Shown: positions 28,142-38,381 of the stretch, in pieces | Layout: every line of letters begins with the position of its first letter | How positions within the stretch are numbered: position 1 is the stretch's first letter | NCBI GenBank assembly: GCA_903935095.1 | Contig: CAIZQH010000021.1 | Location: 1-64,000, forward strand | Length of the DNA: 64,000 nucleotides | Origin: an uncultured Flavobacteriales bacterium | Lineage (GTDB): Bacteria; Bacteroidota; Bacteroidia; Flavobacteriales_D; Crocinitomicaceae | Reading direction: 5' to 3' | Notes under the pieces: model-generated | The model's database searches: none | Seen by the model: only the letters and a program-made list of their open reading frames with translations | What the model was told of the DNA's origin: nothing | Translations under genes and position numbers: made by a program

Positions 28142-30019
28142 ATGAATTTCCTATCCATTGAGAATTTAACCAAATCATACGGCGAGCGAATGATTTTCGC
28201 AGACCTTACTTTTGGCATCGACCAAGGTCAAAAAGTGGCTATTGTAGCAAAAAATGGTTCAGGAAAAACAACCATGATGCGTTGTATTATGGCGATGGAG
28301 CCTGTGGATTCGGGTAAAGTCACTTTCCGAAAGGATATTCGTGTGGCGTTCATGGAGCAGACGGAGAATATGCGTGAGGATCAAACGATTCTCGAATCGA
28401 TTTTTGATCACGATTTGCCTGAACTGAAATTAATCAAAGAATATAACATCGCCGTTGCGAAAAACGACGAAGCGAAATTAGAGGAATTATATCAGTCCAT
28501 TACGGAATTGAATGCATGGGACACGGAGGTGCGCGTGCAACAAATTTTGTCCGTATTGAAATTGGAGGATATGGATAAACGCATCAGCGAATTATCCGGT
28601 GGACAAAAAAAGCGTGTGGCATTGGCAAAAGTTCTGCTTTCTGACGCCGATTTCTTAATCCTCGATGAGCCAACGAATCACTTGGACCTCGACATGATCG
28701 AGTGGTTAGAAAACTATTTATCATCTTCCAAATCGACCATTTTAATGGTCACCCACGACCGTTATTTCTTAGAAGTGGTGTGTGATACGATTTTGGAATT
28801 AGCTGATCAAACGATTTATCGCTATAAAGGAAATTTCTCCTATTATTTAGAGAAAAAAGCGGAACGTCAAGAACAAACGCAATCGACGATTGAGAAGGCA
28901 AAAAACACCTTTCGAAAAGAACTAGATTGGATCCGACGTCAACCAAAGGCTCGTGGAGTGAAACAAAAAGCCCGCGTAGATGCCTTCCAAGATGTGAAAA
29001 AAGTAGCATCTCAACGATTAGACGAGGACGAACTGGAATTGCCAGTTAAAATGGAACGATTAGGTTCAAAAATCGTTGAATTCCATAAAGTAAGTAAGTC
29101 ATATCCGAATCGTGTCATTTTAAATGATTTCTCCTACAATGTTCAGCGTCAAGAAAGGCTTGGAATTGTGGGCAACAATGGATCTGGAAAAACGACATTC
29201 CTAAAAATGTTGGTTGGTCAAGAAGCCGTGGATAAAGGAAAAATTATTCTCGGGGAAACCGTTGTTTTCGGATACTATTCCCAAGATTTAATTAAGGTCA
29301 ATGACGATTTTAAAGTGATTGATGTCGTTCGGGAAGTGGCCGAATACATTCCATTGGAAAAAGGACGTCAAATGTCCGCAGCACAATTACTAGAACGTTT
29401 TTTATTTCCACGTGATATGCATTATCAATTCGTGCATAAATTAAGTGGAGGAGAAAAACGCCGCCTGAAATTATTGCGCGTTCTGATGAGTAATCCAAAT
29501 TTCTTGATTCTTGATGAGCCGACAAATGACTTGGATATTTTCGCGATGTCAGTATTGGAAGAATATTTACGTCAGTTCCAAGGATGCTTGATTGTCGTTT
29601 CACATGACCGTTACTTCATGGATAAAATGGTCGATCACCTGTTCGTTTTTGAAGGACAAGGTGAACTGAAAGACATTGTAGGGAATTACACTGTATTTCG
29701 TCAACAACAGTTAGACAAAAAACGTGGTGTTAAACAGAATATTACGAAGGATGAACCGGAAATCAAAGAAAAAACGATTTCTCCATCTGCGGTAGAATCT
29801 AAAAAACGAAAATTATCATTCAAGGAAAAAGAAGAATACGAAACCATCGAACGCCGTCTTCCGGAATTAGAGAAAACAAAGGATGAATTGACCTTGACTT
29901 TGTCGAGCGGGGAATTATCGAATGACGAACTGATAAAAAATGGAACGGCTTTAGGGAAAGTAGTCGAAGAAATCGATGCCTTAACCGAGCGCTGGATTGA
30001 ATTAGCCGAGTTTGTATAA
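28142..30019 (+). CDS. ABC-F family ATP-binding cassette protein
   Basis: Two ABC domains (GSGKTT, LSGGQKKRVALA, LDEPTNHLDL; GNNGSGKTT, LSGGEKRRLKLL, LDEPTNDLDI), no TM helices, charged C-terminal extension. Confidence 0.96.
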   Translation: MNFLSIENLTKSYGERMIFADLTFGIDQGQKVAIVAKNGSGKTTMMRCIMAMEPVDSGKVTFRKDIRVAFMEQTENMREDQTILESIFDHDLPELKLIKEYNIAVAKNDEAKLEELYQSITELNAWDTEVRVQQILSVLKLEDMDKRISELSGGQKKRVALAKVLLSDADFLILDEPTNHLDLDMIEWLENYLSSSKSTILMVTHDRYFLEVVCDTILELADQTIYRYKGNFSYYLEKKAERQEQTQSTIEKAKNTFRKELDWIRRQPKARGVKQKARVDAFQDVKKVASQRLDEDELELPVKMERLGSKIVEFHKVSKSYPNRVILNDFSYNVQRQERLGIVGNNGSGKTTFLKMLVGQEAVDKGKIILGETVVFGYYSQDLIKVNDDFKVIDVVREVAEYIPLEKGRQMSAAQLLERFLFPRDMHYQFVHKLSGGEKRRLKLLRVLMSNPNFLILDEPTNDLDIFAMSVLEEYLRQFQGCLIVVSHDRYFMDKMVDHLFVFEGQGELKDIVGNYTVFRQQQLDKKRGVKQNITKDEPEIKEKTISPSAVESKKRKLSFKEKEEYETIERRLPELEKTKDELTLTLSSGELSNDELIKNGTALGKVVEEIDALTERWIELAEFV

Positions 30020-30087
30020 GCAACTTTTTATTTATAAAATCGTCCTATTTTCCGTTAGTCAGAAAAACACTCAACTTTAAAGATAAA

Positions 30088-32208
30088 TTGGTCCATATGA
30101 ATGTTCGATTTGTACACATGTTATTTTGTTTGTTTACAGGAGCTTTTTCTTGGTCTCAAACCTTAATTTTTGCTGAATTAACGGGTTCACCAAATATGAA
30201 TACCACAGGATGGAATTTAACCGGAGCAGCAGCAACAGGGGACACTGGCGGTGATCCAAATTTCGATCTAGATGAATTGATTCTCACCAATAATGTTGGC
30301 AATTCCAGTGGTGCTATTTTTTACAATCAGGCCATTGACTTAGGAACATGTTACCAATGGAATGTGGAATTTGATTTTCGTATGTTCGATGGGACAAGTG
30401 CCGACGGAATTGCGTTTTGTTTTCTTGATGTTCCACCAACAGGATTTGTTTCTGGAGGAGGTGTGGGAATTCCTTCCACAGCAAATGGTATAAAGGTGGT
30501 CTTTGACACATACAACAATTGCGGTGGAGCTAATCCCGAAATTCAAATTTACAGCGGACCTGGATACAATGAATGCATTGCTGGAATCACTACGCTCAAT
30601 AACGTAGGCGGAAATTTAAATTTTCTCCGCTCAAGCACGTATAACACCGCAGTTATCAGTTATAATTACGGGGTAGTAACTGTTTCAGTGAATGGAACGC
30701 AATATTTGTCAGGAACCTATAATTTGAACTTTGCGGGTTACATGGGTTGGACAGCGAGTACAGGTGGATCCAATGACCGTCATTCCATTCGAAATGCAAC
30801 TATCTATGCGGATATCGCAACATCAAATGCAGGTCCCGATGTAAATGTGTGTAATGGACAAGGGGCTCAAATAGGGAGTGCGGATAATCCGAATTACATT
30901 TATGCTTGGACAGCGGCACCAGGGATAACAGATACAACTCTTTCGAATCCAACAGTCAATTTGTTGAATTCAGGGAATACACCACTTACGCAATCATACA
31001 TAGTGATGACAAATTTGGCGACAAACCCCAATTCTTGTCCTTCATTTGATAGTGTGATCGTGACGATAAACCCCTTGTTTAACGACACATTACCGATGAG
31101 TATTTGCCAAGGATCTTCGTATACATTGGGGACTCAATCATTTTCTACTGCTGGGTATCATCCCGTTTTGTTTCAGAGTATATCTGGGTGCGATTCAACG
31201 GTGGTATTGAACTTAAGCTTGCTGCCCAATGTGACGAATAATCAAACGGTTCATATCTGTCAAGGAGGATCGTATACGTTTGATGGCAATATCCTTTCAA
31301 CGTCGGGAATCTATTCACAATTTTTGCAAACTTCTACAGGATGTGATTCAACAGTTAATCTTACATTAATCGTTGACCCAATTCTTACATCGAACATTCA
31401 AGCTGCCATTTGTCAAGGTGGTAATTACACCTTTGGCACTCAAAATTTGACTGCTTCAGGAAATTATAGTCGAACCATTCAAACTGTTGCTGGTTGTGAT
31501 TCCATTATCAATTTAACTTTAACCGTAAATCCAGTTTTGTCATCTAGTAGTTCGATGAATTTGTGTCAAGGACAAACAATTTTATTTTTCGGTCAAACAT
31601 TATCTGGATCAGGGTCCTATGTTCATACCTTGCAAACAGTTGCTGGTTGTGATTCTGTGGTCACCTTGAACTTAACGGTATACCCTATTCCTGCGGCTCC
31701 TATTTTGACTGGAAACAGCCCTATAGAATGCCCGGGTGATATTGTTTCATTGAATATTGAACCTGTATCAAATGCGCTTTATAATTGGTCTGGGCCTTTG
31801 AATTTCAGTTCTTCGAATATGGATGTGTTTTTCCCAGTACAGATCGAACAAATGGGGATTTATAGTGCGACAATTTCCATCAACGGATGTGTTTCAAGTC
31901 CGGCAAGTATTCCAGTATCCATCACGAATATTTATGGATATGACGATTTTGACTTTCCGAATGTGATTACGCCAAATGGCGATGGGAATAACGATGAATT
32001 AAACATCGAAACGAAGTTCAAAACCTGTCAAGAATATCAATTAAAGGTATTCAATCGATGGGGCGAGATCCTCTATTCAGGCAAGCGTTTCGACACACCA
32101 TTCAATGGTAAAGACATGAATGGAAGAGTGCTAGAGGATGGTGTTTATTTCTACTTACTTGAATTCGACCAACAGAAGAAAAGTGGATTTATTCACGTGG
32201 TTCGTTAG
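30088..32208 (+). CDS. Secreted L-type lectin-like protein with four 51-aa Cys-containing repeats and gliding-motility C-terminal (T9SS type B) domain
   Basis: Lectin-like DGIAFCFLD...GVKVVFDTYNN; repeats ICQG..YTFG..L..SG.Y...LQT..GCDS.V.L.L.V.P; C-terminal FPNVITPNGDGNNDELNI...VFNRWGEILYSG. Confidence 0.9.
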   Translation: MVHMNVRFVHMLFCLFTGAFSWSQTLIFAELTGSPNMNTTGWNLTGAAATGDTGGDPNFDLDELILTNNVGNSSGAIFYNQAIDLGTCYQWNVEFDFRMFDGTSADGIAFCFLDVPPTGFVSGGGVGIPSTANGIKVVFDTYNNCGGANPEIQIYSGPGYNECIAGITTLNNVGGNLNFLRSSTYNTAVISYNYGVVTVSVNGTQYLSGTYNLNFAGYMGWTASTGGSNDRHSIRNATIYADIATSNAGPDVNVCNGQGAQIGSADNPNYIYAWTAAPGITDTTLSNPTVNLLNSGNTPLTQSYIVMTNLATNPNSCPSFDSVIVTINPLFNDTLPMSICQGSSYTLGTQSFSTAGYHPVLFQSISGCDSTVVLNLSLLPNVTNNQTVHICQGGSYTFDGNILSTSGIYSQFLQTSTGCDSTVNLTLIVDPILTSNIQAAICQGGNYTFGTQNLTASGNYSRTIQTVAGCDSIINLTLTVNPVLSSSSSMNLCQGQTILFFGQTLSGSGSYVHTLQTVAGCDSVVTLNLTVYPIPAAPILTGNSPIECPGDIVSLNIEPVSNALYNWSGPLNFSSSNMDVFFPVQIEQMGIYSATISINGCVSSPASIPVSITNIYGYDDFDFPNVITPNGDGNNDELNIETKFKTCQEYQLKVFNRWGEILYSGKRFDTPFNGKDMNGRVLEDGVYFYLLEFDQQKKSGFIHVVR
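31081..31692 (+). repeat. Four in-frame tandem repeats, 153-bp period
   Basis: Codon for the repeat Cys (CQG) falls at 31105, 31258, 31411 and 31564: exact 153-bp spacing. Confidence 0.9.
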
Positions 32209-33395
32209 TTCAAGATCCTAGATTCCTTTCCAAATTGTTGGTAAGATATAAGAACAGATACGGTGGCCAGAATCAACATAATGCTTAAGCTGATGGCATA
32301 ATATCCAACGGATAATGTTCCGGAGATCAATTCTTTTGTAGAAAGTACAATGTTCACTACCGGAATAGCTGCTGTTATCGCGTTTAATTCAATTCCAGGA
32401 AAAAAACCAATCATGGCAGGAAGGACCATCACGAAATTCAATGGGGTAATGATGCTTTGCGCTTCCTTAAATGATTTTGCATACACAGCAATTGGAATCA
32501 TTACGCCAGCAAAGAAAACAACCAGTGGTAAAAGAAGGCTAAACATCGACAGAATAAACATTGGTGTCAAAATACCGTGAACGATATCCAAGATTTCTTT
32601 GTTGTGTACGATGTCAAGAAACTCAATGGAGACGAATAATCCCAAGAGTGCACAACTTGCGGCCAACATACCAGAGGTAACGATTACCATCATTTTTCCA
32701 ACTAAAATTTGCCACCTGGAAACAGGAGTAGTGAGTAGGGTCTCAATGGTGCCGCGTTCTTTTTCTCCCGTGAATAAATCAATGGCTGGATACATGCAGC
32801 CGATAAACCCAAACGCGATGAAGATGTAGGGTAGAATTCCACCAGCGAGTTGTCCGATCATTTTTTTGTCACTTGCACAATTCTGATAAACGGGAACCAA
32901 GGGATGAAGTTTTTCTGCATCCACACCTAATTCTTTTAATCGTACAGATTCCGCATTATCTGACATCACTTTCATATATGATTCTGCTCTTTCTTGCCGA
33001 CCCATTTCGGAGGCATCAAACAACCAGGTTAAAGGAATGGTGACTTTGTTTCGAAGCAATACATCTTCGTTCTTTGGGATAATAAGTCCGAGTTGAATTT
33101 CACCATTTTCGATTGCTCGTTTTAGTTTTGCAGTGTCTTCGAAGCTTCGTGTCGCCATTTCACCTAGTCCTTTGGGCATTTGATCCAACTGCTTCCAATA
33201 TTTACCAGAACGATCGCCCCAAACACCAAGAATGATTTTTTCTTCGCTCGCTTTTTTCTCAAAGGAGGAAGAAACGTTCACAAAAAGTGTCAACATGATC
33301 GGGAAAACGAGTAAGGGTATGAGTAACATCGTACGCATGGTGCGTTTGTCACGTAAGGTGTCGATGAGTTCTTTTTTGAATATGGTAAAAATCAT
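32205..33395 (-). CDS. ABC transporter permease (NatB-like)
   Basis: FKKELIDTLRDKRTMRTMLLIPLLVFP and DLFTGEKERGTIETLLTTPVSRWQILVGK. ATG at 33395 preferred over 33419. Confidence 0.9.
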   Translation of the reverse strand: MIFTIFKKELIDTLRDKRTMRTMLLIPLLVFPIMLTLFVNVSSSFEKKASEEKIILGVWGDRSGKYWKQLDQMPKGLGEMATRSFEDTAKLKRAIENGEIQLGLIIPKNEDVLLRNKVTIPLTWLFDASEMGRQERAESYMKVMSDNAESVRLKELGVDAEKLHPLVPVYQNCASDKKMIGQLAGGILPYIFIAFGFIGCMYPAIDLFTGEKERGTIETLLTTPVSRWQILVGKMMVIVTSGMLAASCALLGLFVSIEFLDIVHNKEILDIVHGILTPMFILSMFSLLLPLVVFFAGVMIPIAVYAKSFKEAQSIITPLNFVMVLPAMIGFFPGIELNAITAAIPVVNIVLSTKELISGTLSVGYYAISLSIMLILATVSVLISYQQFGKESRILN

Positions 33396-33405
33396 GAGGA
33401 ATGAA

Positions 33406-34164
33406 TTAACGTTGAACAATACGGATGAATTCTTCCGTCAAATTAGTTGCTTCCATATGCTGACGAAAATCAGTCATACTTCCTTGGTACTTCAATGAGC
33501 CTTTGTGGATGATGGCCAAATCATCACATAACAAATCTACCTCACTCATAATATGACTAGAGAAAATAACGGTTTTACCTTGGTCTTTGCAATCGCGAAT
33601 CAGTTTGATGATGTTTTCCGCGGTGATAACATCAAGTCCACTTGTTGGTTCATCGAAAATCACCACTTCTGGATTATGAATCATGGTGCGGCAAATGGAA
33701 ACCTTTTGTTTCATTCCGGTACTTAGTTTACCAATGCGCTTTTGAAGAAAATCCTCCATATTTAACAGGTGAAAAAGGTATTTTTTCCGTTCATCGCGTT
33801 CCTTGTTTGGTACTTGATACAATGCGGCGAAGTAGTCGATGATTTCTATGGGAGTTAGTCGTGCATATAGTCCAGTAGAACCTGTTAAAAATCCAATTTT
33901 CTTTCGCGCTTCTTGTGGATATTTCACTGCGTCGATGCCCGCTATTTCAATCTCACCAGAGCTTGGCGTGAGGATAGTGGACAACATGCGTAAGGTCGTT
34001 GTTTTACCTGCTCCATTTGGACCTAGTAATGAATACACTTTACCAGCCTGACATTCGAATGAAACATCATTGACTGCTAAAGCTATTTTATCAGAAGTAT
34101 TTAATTCCTTTTGCTGTTGCCTGCTTAGTTCAAATTCTTTTCGCAGATGAGATACTTTAATCAT
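33406..34164 (-). CDS. ABC transporter ATP-binding protein (NatA-like)
   Basis: GPNGAGKTTTLRML, LSTGMKQKVSICRTMIHNPEVVIFDEPTSGLD. Confidence 0.96.
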   Translation of the reverse strand: MIKVSHLRKEFELSRQQQKELNTSDKIALAVNDVSFECQAGKVYSLLGPNGAGKTTTLRMLSTILTPSSGEIEIAGIDAVKYPQEARKKIGFLTGSTGLYARLTPIEIIDYFAALYQVPNKERDERKKYLFHLLNMEDFLQKRIGKLSTGMKQKVSICRTMIHNPEVVIFDEPTSGLDVITAENIIKLIRDCKDQGKTVIFSSHIMSEVDLLCDDLAIIHKGSLKYQGSMTDFRQHMEATNLTEEFIRIVQR

Positions 34165-34207
34165 GGCTTATGAGTTACGGTAAAAAGACGCCGAGCTACG
34201 GTAAAAG

Positions 34208-35281
34208 TTACTTCAGGATTCGCTCGTCTTTTAGAATGGCTTTGTTTTTATTCGCAAGTTGTCCGCAGGCAGCATCAATGTCTTTCCCGCGGCTGCGTCT
34301 CACATTAACGATGAGGTTTTTCGATGCTAAAAAGGCAGCGAAGGCATCCACTTTGTGAGCATCTGCTTGTTCGAATTCACCGTTTTCAATCGGATTATAT
34401 TCTATAATGTTGATTTTACATGGCACACATTTCGCAAAGTTTGCTAGTTCTCGCGCATCGTCAATTTCATCGTTAAAGTCTTTGAAGATGATGTATTCAA
34501 ACGTCACCCTTGAACCTGTTTTTTCATGGAAATACTCTAAGGCTTCTGATAATTCAGAAAGGTTGTTTGACTCGTTAATCTCCATGATTTTATCGCGTTT
34601 CTTGTCGTTCGCGGCATGAAGGGAAAGTGCCAAATTGAATTTGACATCGTCGTCGCCTAATTTGCGAATCATTTTGGCAATTCCAGCAGTGGATACGGTG
34701 ATTCGTTTTGGGGAGATCCCCAGTCCATCGTCACTACATAAACGATCAATAGATTGAAGCACATTTTTGTAATTTAACAAGGGTTCACCCATTCCCATGT
34801 AGACAATGTTGGTGAGGTTTTGACCATATCGTTCCTCCGCTTGATTTTTCAAATAGACAACCTGATCAACGATTTCTCCAGCGCTTAAATTGCGAAGCAA
34901 TTTTAATCTTCCTGTCGCACAAAAGGTGCACGACAAGCTACACCCAACTTGCGAGGAAATACAAGCGGTGGTTCGTGATTTTGTTGGAATGAGTACCCCT
35001 TCCACAACCTTTCCTTCCTCAATCGTAAAAGCGCATTTGATGGTTTTGTCCTTGCTAATTTGTTGATCTTGCAGTTGGATATGATCAATGTAATAGAATT
35101 GTTGCAACATCTCCCTGAGTTCTTTGCTCAAGTTGGACATTTCATCAAAGGAGAATGCATTTTTTTTCCATAGCCATTCATAGACTTGTTTGGCACGAAA
35201 CGATTTCTCATTTTTAGAAACAAATTCTTCCTGAAGTTCCTTCAAGGATAAATTCCGAATGTTGCTCAGTCCTTGAGGCAT
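34208..35281 (-). CDS. rlmN: 23S rRNA (adenine2503-C2)-methyltransferase
   Basis: Radical SAM CTFCATG, SSQVGCSLSC, NIVYMGMGEPLLN, ALSLHAAND. Confidence 0.96.
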   Translation of the reverse strand: MPQGLSNIRNLSLKELQEEFVSKNEKSFRAKQVYEWLWKKNAFSFDEMSNLSKELREMLQQFYYIDHIQLQDQQISKDKTIKCAFTIEEGKVVEGVLIPTKSRTTACISSQVGCSLSCTFCATGRLKLLRNLSAGEIVDQVVYLKNQAEERYGQNLTNIVYMGMGEPLLNYKNVLQSIDRLCSDDGLGISPKRITVSTAGIAKMIRKLGDDDVKFNLALSLHAANDKKRDKIMEINESNNLSELSEALEYFHEKTGSRVTFEYIIFKDFNDEIDDARELANFAKCVPCKINIIEYNPIENGEFEQADAHKVDAFAAFLASKNLIVNVRRSRGKDIDAACGQLANKNKAILKDERILK

Positions 35282-35296
35282 GTATGTGAAAAAGAA

Positions 35297-36424
35297 TTAA
35301 CGGTTGAGCATCACTGGCATCACGAGCATTAATATGTCTTCGTGTTCGTTAGCCGGAACAGATGGTGTTAAAATTCCTGCACGACTTGGTTCGCTCATGG
35401 AAAGTTTGATTTCATCTGAATCCAAATTATTCAACATTTCCATCAAAAAACGCGAGTTGAATCCAATTTCTAAATCATCACCATCGTAGTTACATGTGAG
35501 ACGTTCACTTGCTTCATTCGCAAAGTCGATGTCCTCTGCAAACAACGAAAGTTCCGAGCCAGCTAACTTCAGTTTAATTTGATGCGTCGTTTTATTCGAG
35601 AAAATGGAAACACGTTTGATCGATGAAAGCAGTTGTGCGCGATCAATCGTCAATACGTTTGGATTTTCTTTCGGTATAACCGCTTCGTAGTTTGGATATT
35701 TTCCATCGATCAAGCGACAAACCAAAATCAAATCGTTGAAAGTGAAGACTGCATTGGACTCATTGTATTCCAATAAAACTTCTTCATCCCCACGAAGATT
35801 TGACTTCAACATGTTTAATGGTTTCTTTGGCAGGATGAACGCCGAACTTCCACTCGCTTCTGCATCTGTTCTTCTGAAACGCACCAATTTGTGAGCGTCT
35901 GTTGCAACAAAGGTTATTTCACTGGCAGAGAACTGACAAAAAACACCGCTCATTACTGGACGAAGGTCGTCGTTTCCAGAAGCGAATATGGTTTTATTGA
36001 TGGCACGAGAGAGGATATCTCCCGATAATTTGATGGCGCTTTTACCCGCTAATTCAGGAATTTTAGGGAACTCATCCCCGTTGAATCCAACCATTCTCGA
36101 TTTCCCATTGTCGTATGCAATTTCAATTTGGTAATTCGTTGCATTTACTTTAAACGTACAAGGTTGATCTGGTAAGCTTTTTAAGACATCCAACAACAAT
36201 TTTGCTGGGATGGCAATTTTACCATCTTCTTCCGAATGAACGTCCAATTTTGTGACCATGGTCGTTTCTAAATCGGATGCAGACGCAGTTAGTTGTCCAT
36301 TGGTAATTTCAAAAAGGAAGTTGTCTAATATGGGCAATGTATTGCTCGTATTTAGAACTCCTGAAATACTTTGAAGGTGTTTTAATAGGCTTGTGCTTGA
36401 AGCAATGAAATTCATACTCATCAA
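35297..36424 (-). CDS. dnaN: DNA polymerase III beta subunit (sliding clamp)
   Basis: Clamp-like sequence with LPILDNFLFE, ALRPVMSG-like region (DDLRPVMSGVF), C-terminal VMPVMLNR. Confidence 0.96.
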   Translation of the reverse strand: MMSMNFIASSTSLLKHLQSISGVLNTSNTLPILDNFLFEITNGQLTASASDLETTMVTKLDVHSEEDGKIAIPAKLLLDVLKSLPDQPCTFKVNATNYQIEIAYDNGKSRMVGFNGDEFPKIPELAGKSAIKLSGDILSRAINKTIFASGNDDLRPVMSGVFCQFSASEITFVATDAHKLVRFRRTDAEASGSSAFILPKKPLNMLKSNLRGDEEVLLEYNESNAVFTFNDLILVCRLIDGKYPNYEAVIPKENPNVLTIDRAQLLSSIKRVSIFSNKTTHQIKLKLAGSELSLFAEDIDFANEASERLTCNYDGDDLEIGFNSRFLMEMLNNLDSDEIKLSMSEPSRAGILTPSVPANEHEDILMLVMPVMLNR

Positions 36425-36497
36425 TTTAGATACAAATTTAATAAATCAAGCGAGAATATAAACAATGCGCAAGGTGAAAACAATTACTTTCTTCGAT

Positions 36498-37016
36498 TTA
36501 TCGCTGTTTTCTTTGTTCGAATTCAGAAACGAAGGAATTCGGGTCATCTGGAGTAAGGACAATTGTCTTGCCGTTGGAGCGTTCAATGACCACAAATTGA
36601 TCACGTCTGGTCGCATACCAAATCATTGTTCCGTACCGACTGTTTCGAAACAAACCAAAATATCCGAATAGGCCACCAACACCAAAAACGCGCAGCGAAT
36701 TTTTAAGTTCGTTTTTATTTACTATTGAAACGGTATGTATATCCGCTGTTGCATAGAGCTTGTTTTGAAATGGACGGTAAATAACCAATTTCCTGTCTTC
36801 AAAAGCGTAACCTTTTGGACTAAAACCATAGGTTATTACAAGAATAATGATCAGTGAAAACGGCATGATATATACAGGGCCAGGGATCATCAAATCTGAA
36901 AATTTAAATTCATTGTTTGACAAAAAAGGAATAAATCCGGATAAAAGTAGTAGGATATTAACGCCAATTGTGAGTCCTTTCGTCAAAGTATCCATGGAAG
37001 CTTTGTGTTTTATCAT
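36498..37016 (-). CDS. Hypothetical membrane protein, PH-like C-terminal domain possible
   Basis: 172 aa; two N-terminal TM helices; 4-bp overlap with the upstream ORF. Confidence 0.6.
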   Translation of the reverse strand: MIKHKASMDTLTKGLTIGVNILLLLSGFIPFLSNNEFKFSDLMIPGPVYIMPFSLIIILVITYGFSPKGYAFEDRKLVIYRPFQNKLYATADIHTVSIVNKNELKNSLRVFGVGGLFGYFGLFRNSRYGTMIWYATRRDQFVVIERSNGKTIVLTPDDPNSFVSEFEQRKQR

Positions 37017-37342
37017 TGTGCTTTAAATTTAGTTCTTAAATATACTTTTAATGCCTCTCTCATCAAAATGGCTTCGCTTAATTCGCGGTGAAAAGTAGGC
37101 TTTCTTGACATGGAAAGGAATAACGATTCCGGAATGTCAACAAGATAGATTAATTGCTGTAATTGAGTACTAGAAACGTGTGTGATGCACGATGTAATGG
37201 ATGAAATCAACTCACTTAAATCAATGGATGTTAACTCAAGTCCACAACGTTGAAAATCCTTTTGAAGTTGTTCCAAAGTCGCTACTCGGAAAGACTGTTC
37301 TCTCATGGCATGTTTCACTTGTTCTTGAAGTTCCTGCGCCAT
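37013..37342 (-). CDS. Hypothetical protein (109 aa, helical)
   Basis: ORF with ATG, overlapped by 4 bp with the downstream membrane protein gene. Confidence 0.6.
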   Translation of the reverse strand: MAQELQEQVKHAMREQSFRVATLEQLQKDFQRCGLELTSIDLSELISSITSCITHVSSTQLQQLIYLVDIPESLFLSMSRKPTFHRELSEAILMREALKVYLRTKFKAQ

Positions 37343-37374
37343 GATTCGAAATTTGATTTAGTTTTGTACCAAAT

Positions 37375-37977
37375 GTGAAGTTACGCATGAAAAGAGTATT
37401 TGACATCATTTTTTCTGGATTTGTCCTGATGTGCTTTCTTCCGATTGGTGGAATCATTGCCTTGTGTATTGCACTTGAATCAAAAGGAGGAATTTTTTTT
37501 AAACAAGAACGAATTGGAAAAAATGGAGCCCCTTTCCAGTTGCTGAAATTTCGTTCCATGTTCATTAATTCCGAATCCATGGGTAAAATTACCGTTGGAA
37601 AAAAAGATGCTAGAATCACCGGAATGGGGTATTTCATCCGAAAGTATAAATTAGATGAGTTCCCACAATTCATCAATGTGTTGAAAGGCGAAATGAGCAT
37701 TGTTGGACCGCGTCCGGAAGTGAAAGAATACGTTGATTTATACACGGAATCACAGCGAAAAATCCTTCAAGTAAAACCAGGAATTACCGATTTGGCCTCA
37801 TTGGCATATTTTCACGAGAATGAACTCTTGGCAAAATCAGACAATCCGCAGCAAACATACATTCAAGAGGTGATGCCCGAAAAGATTAGGTTAAATGAAA
37901 GATATTTAGCCAATCCATCGCTAAGTCAGGACCTTGTCATTATCTGTAAAACATTTGCAAAAATCTTTCGCGCTTAA
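37375..37977 (+). CDS. Bacterial sugar transferase (undecaprenyl-phosphate sugar phosphotransferase-like)
   Basis: KRVFDIIFSGFVLMCFLPIG, FKQERIGKNGAPFQLLKFRSM, DEFPQFINVLKGEMSIVGPRPE. GTG 37375 or ATG 37387. Confidence 0.94.
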   Translation: MKLRMKRVFDIIFSGFVLMCFLPIGGIIALCIALESKGGIFFKQERIGKNGAPFQLLKFRSMFINSESMGKITVGKKDARITGMGYFIRKYKLDEFPQFINVLKGEMSIVGPRPEVKEYVDLYTESQRKILQVKPGITDLASLAYFHENELLAKSDNPQQTYIQEVMPEKIRLNERYLANPSLSQDLVIICKTFAKIFRA

Positions 37978-38017
37978 TTTCTCCAGAAAATCTTCGCTAC
38001 ATTTGTTATAATATCGT

Positions 38018-38039
38018 AATATTGCAATATAGCAATATT
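38018..38039. promoter_or_regulatory. Palindromic operator candidate for ArsR
   Basis: AATATTGC-AATATA-GCAATATT, 8-bp perfect inverted repeat 7 bp upstream of the arsR ATG. Confidence 0.8.
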
Positions 38040-38046
38040 GTAAGCG

Positions 38047-38370
38047 ATGGGAACAACGAAAAGCGAAGGTTTTAGTGAAGAAGTGAACGAATTAGCCTCA
38101 CTGTTTAAGGCGATGGGGCATCCCGCACGGATTGCCATTATTCAATTTTTGCGCACGCAGGAAAAATGCATTTGTACGGATTTAGTGAACGAACTTCCAC
38201 TTGCACAACCGACCATTTCGCAACATTTAAAGGAATTGAAAAATGCTGGAATTATACAAGGAAGCGTTTCAGGTACAAGTATATGTTACTGCTTGAATCT
38301 TGAGAAAACAAATGTTTTAGATGCCTTTCTGGCGTCCCTAAAATACGATCAGAATCCAACATGTTGTTAA
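38047..38370 (+). CDS. arsR: ArsR/SmtB family As(III)-responsive repressor
   Basis: wHTH ArsR family; EKCICTDLVNELPLAQPTISQHLKEL includes the CxC-D metalloid-binding signature. Confidence 0.93.
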   Translation: MGTTKSEGFSEEVNELASLFKAMGHPARIAIIQFLRTQEKCICTDLVNELPLAQPTISQHLKELKNAGIIQGSVSGTSICYCLNLEKTNVLDAFLASLKYDQNPTCC

Positions 38371-38381
38371 AAAAAGAAGCA

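Noticed and set aside
37236-37745. 169-aa minus-strand ORF opposite the sugar transferase gene
   Set aside because: Antisense to a clearly conserved sugar transferase and overlapping the 37013..37342 ORF in another frame; composition not protein-like.
38018-38039. AT-rich palindrome considered as a transposon end
   Set aside because: No transposase or target duplication nearby; position upstream of arsR is better explained as an operator.
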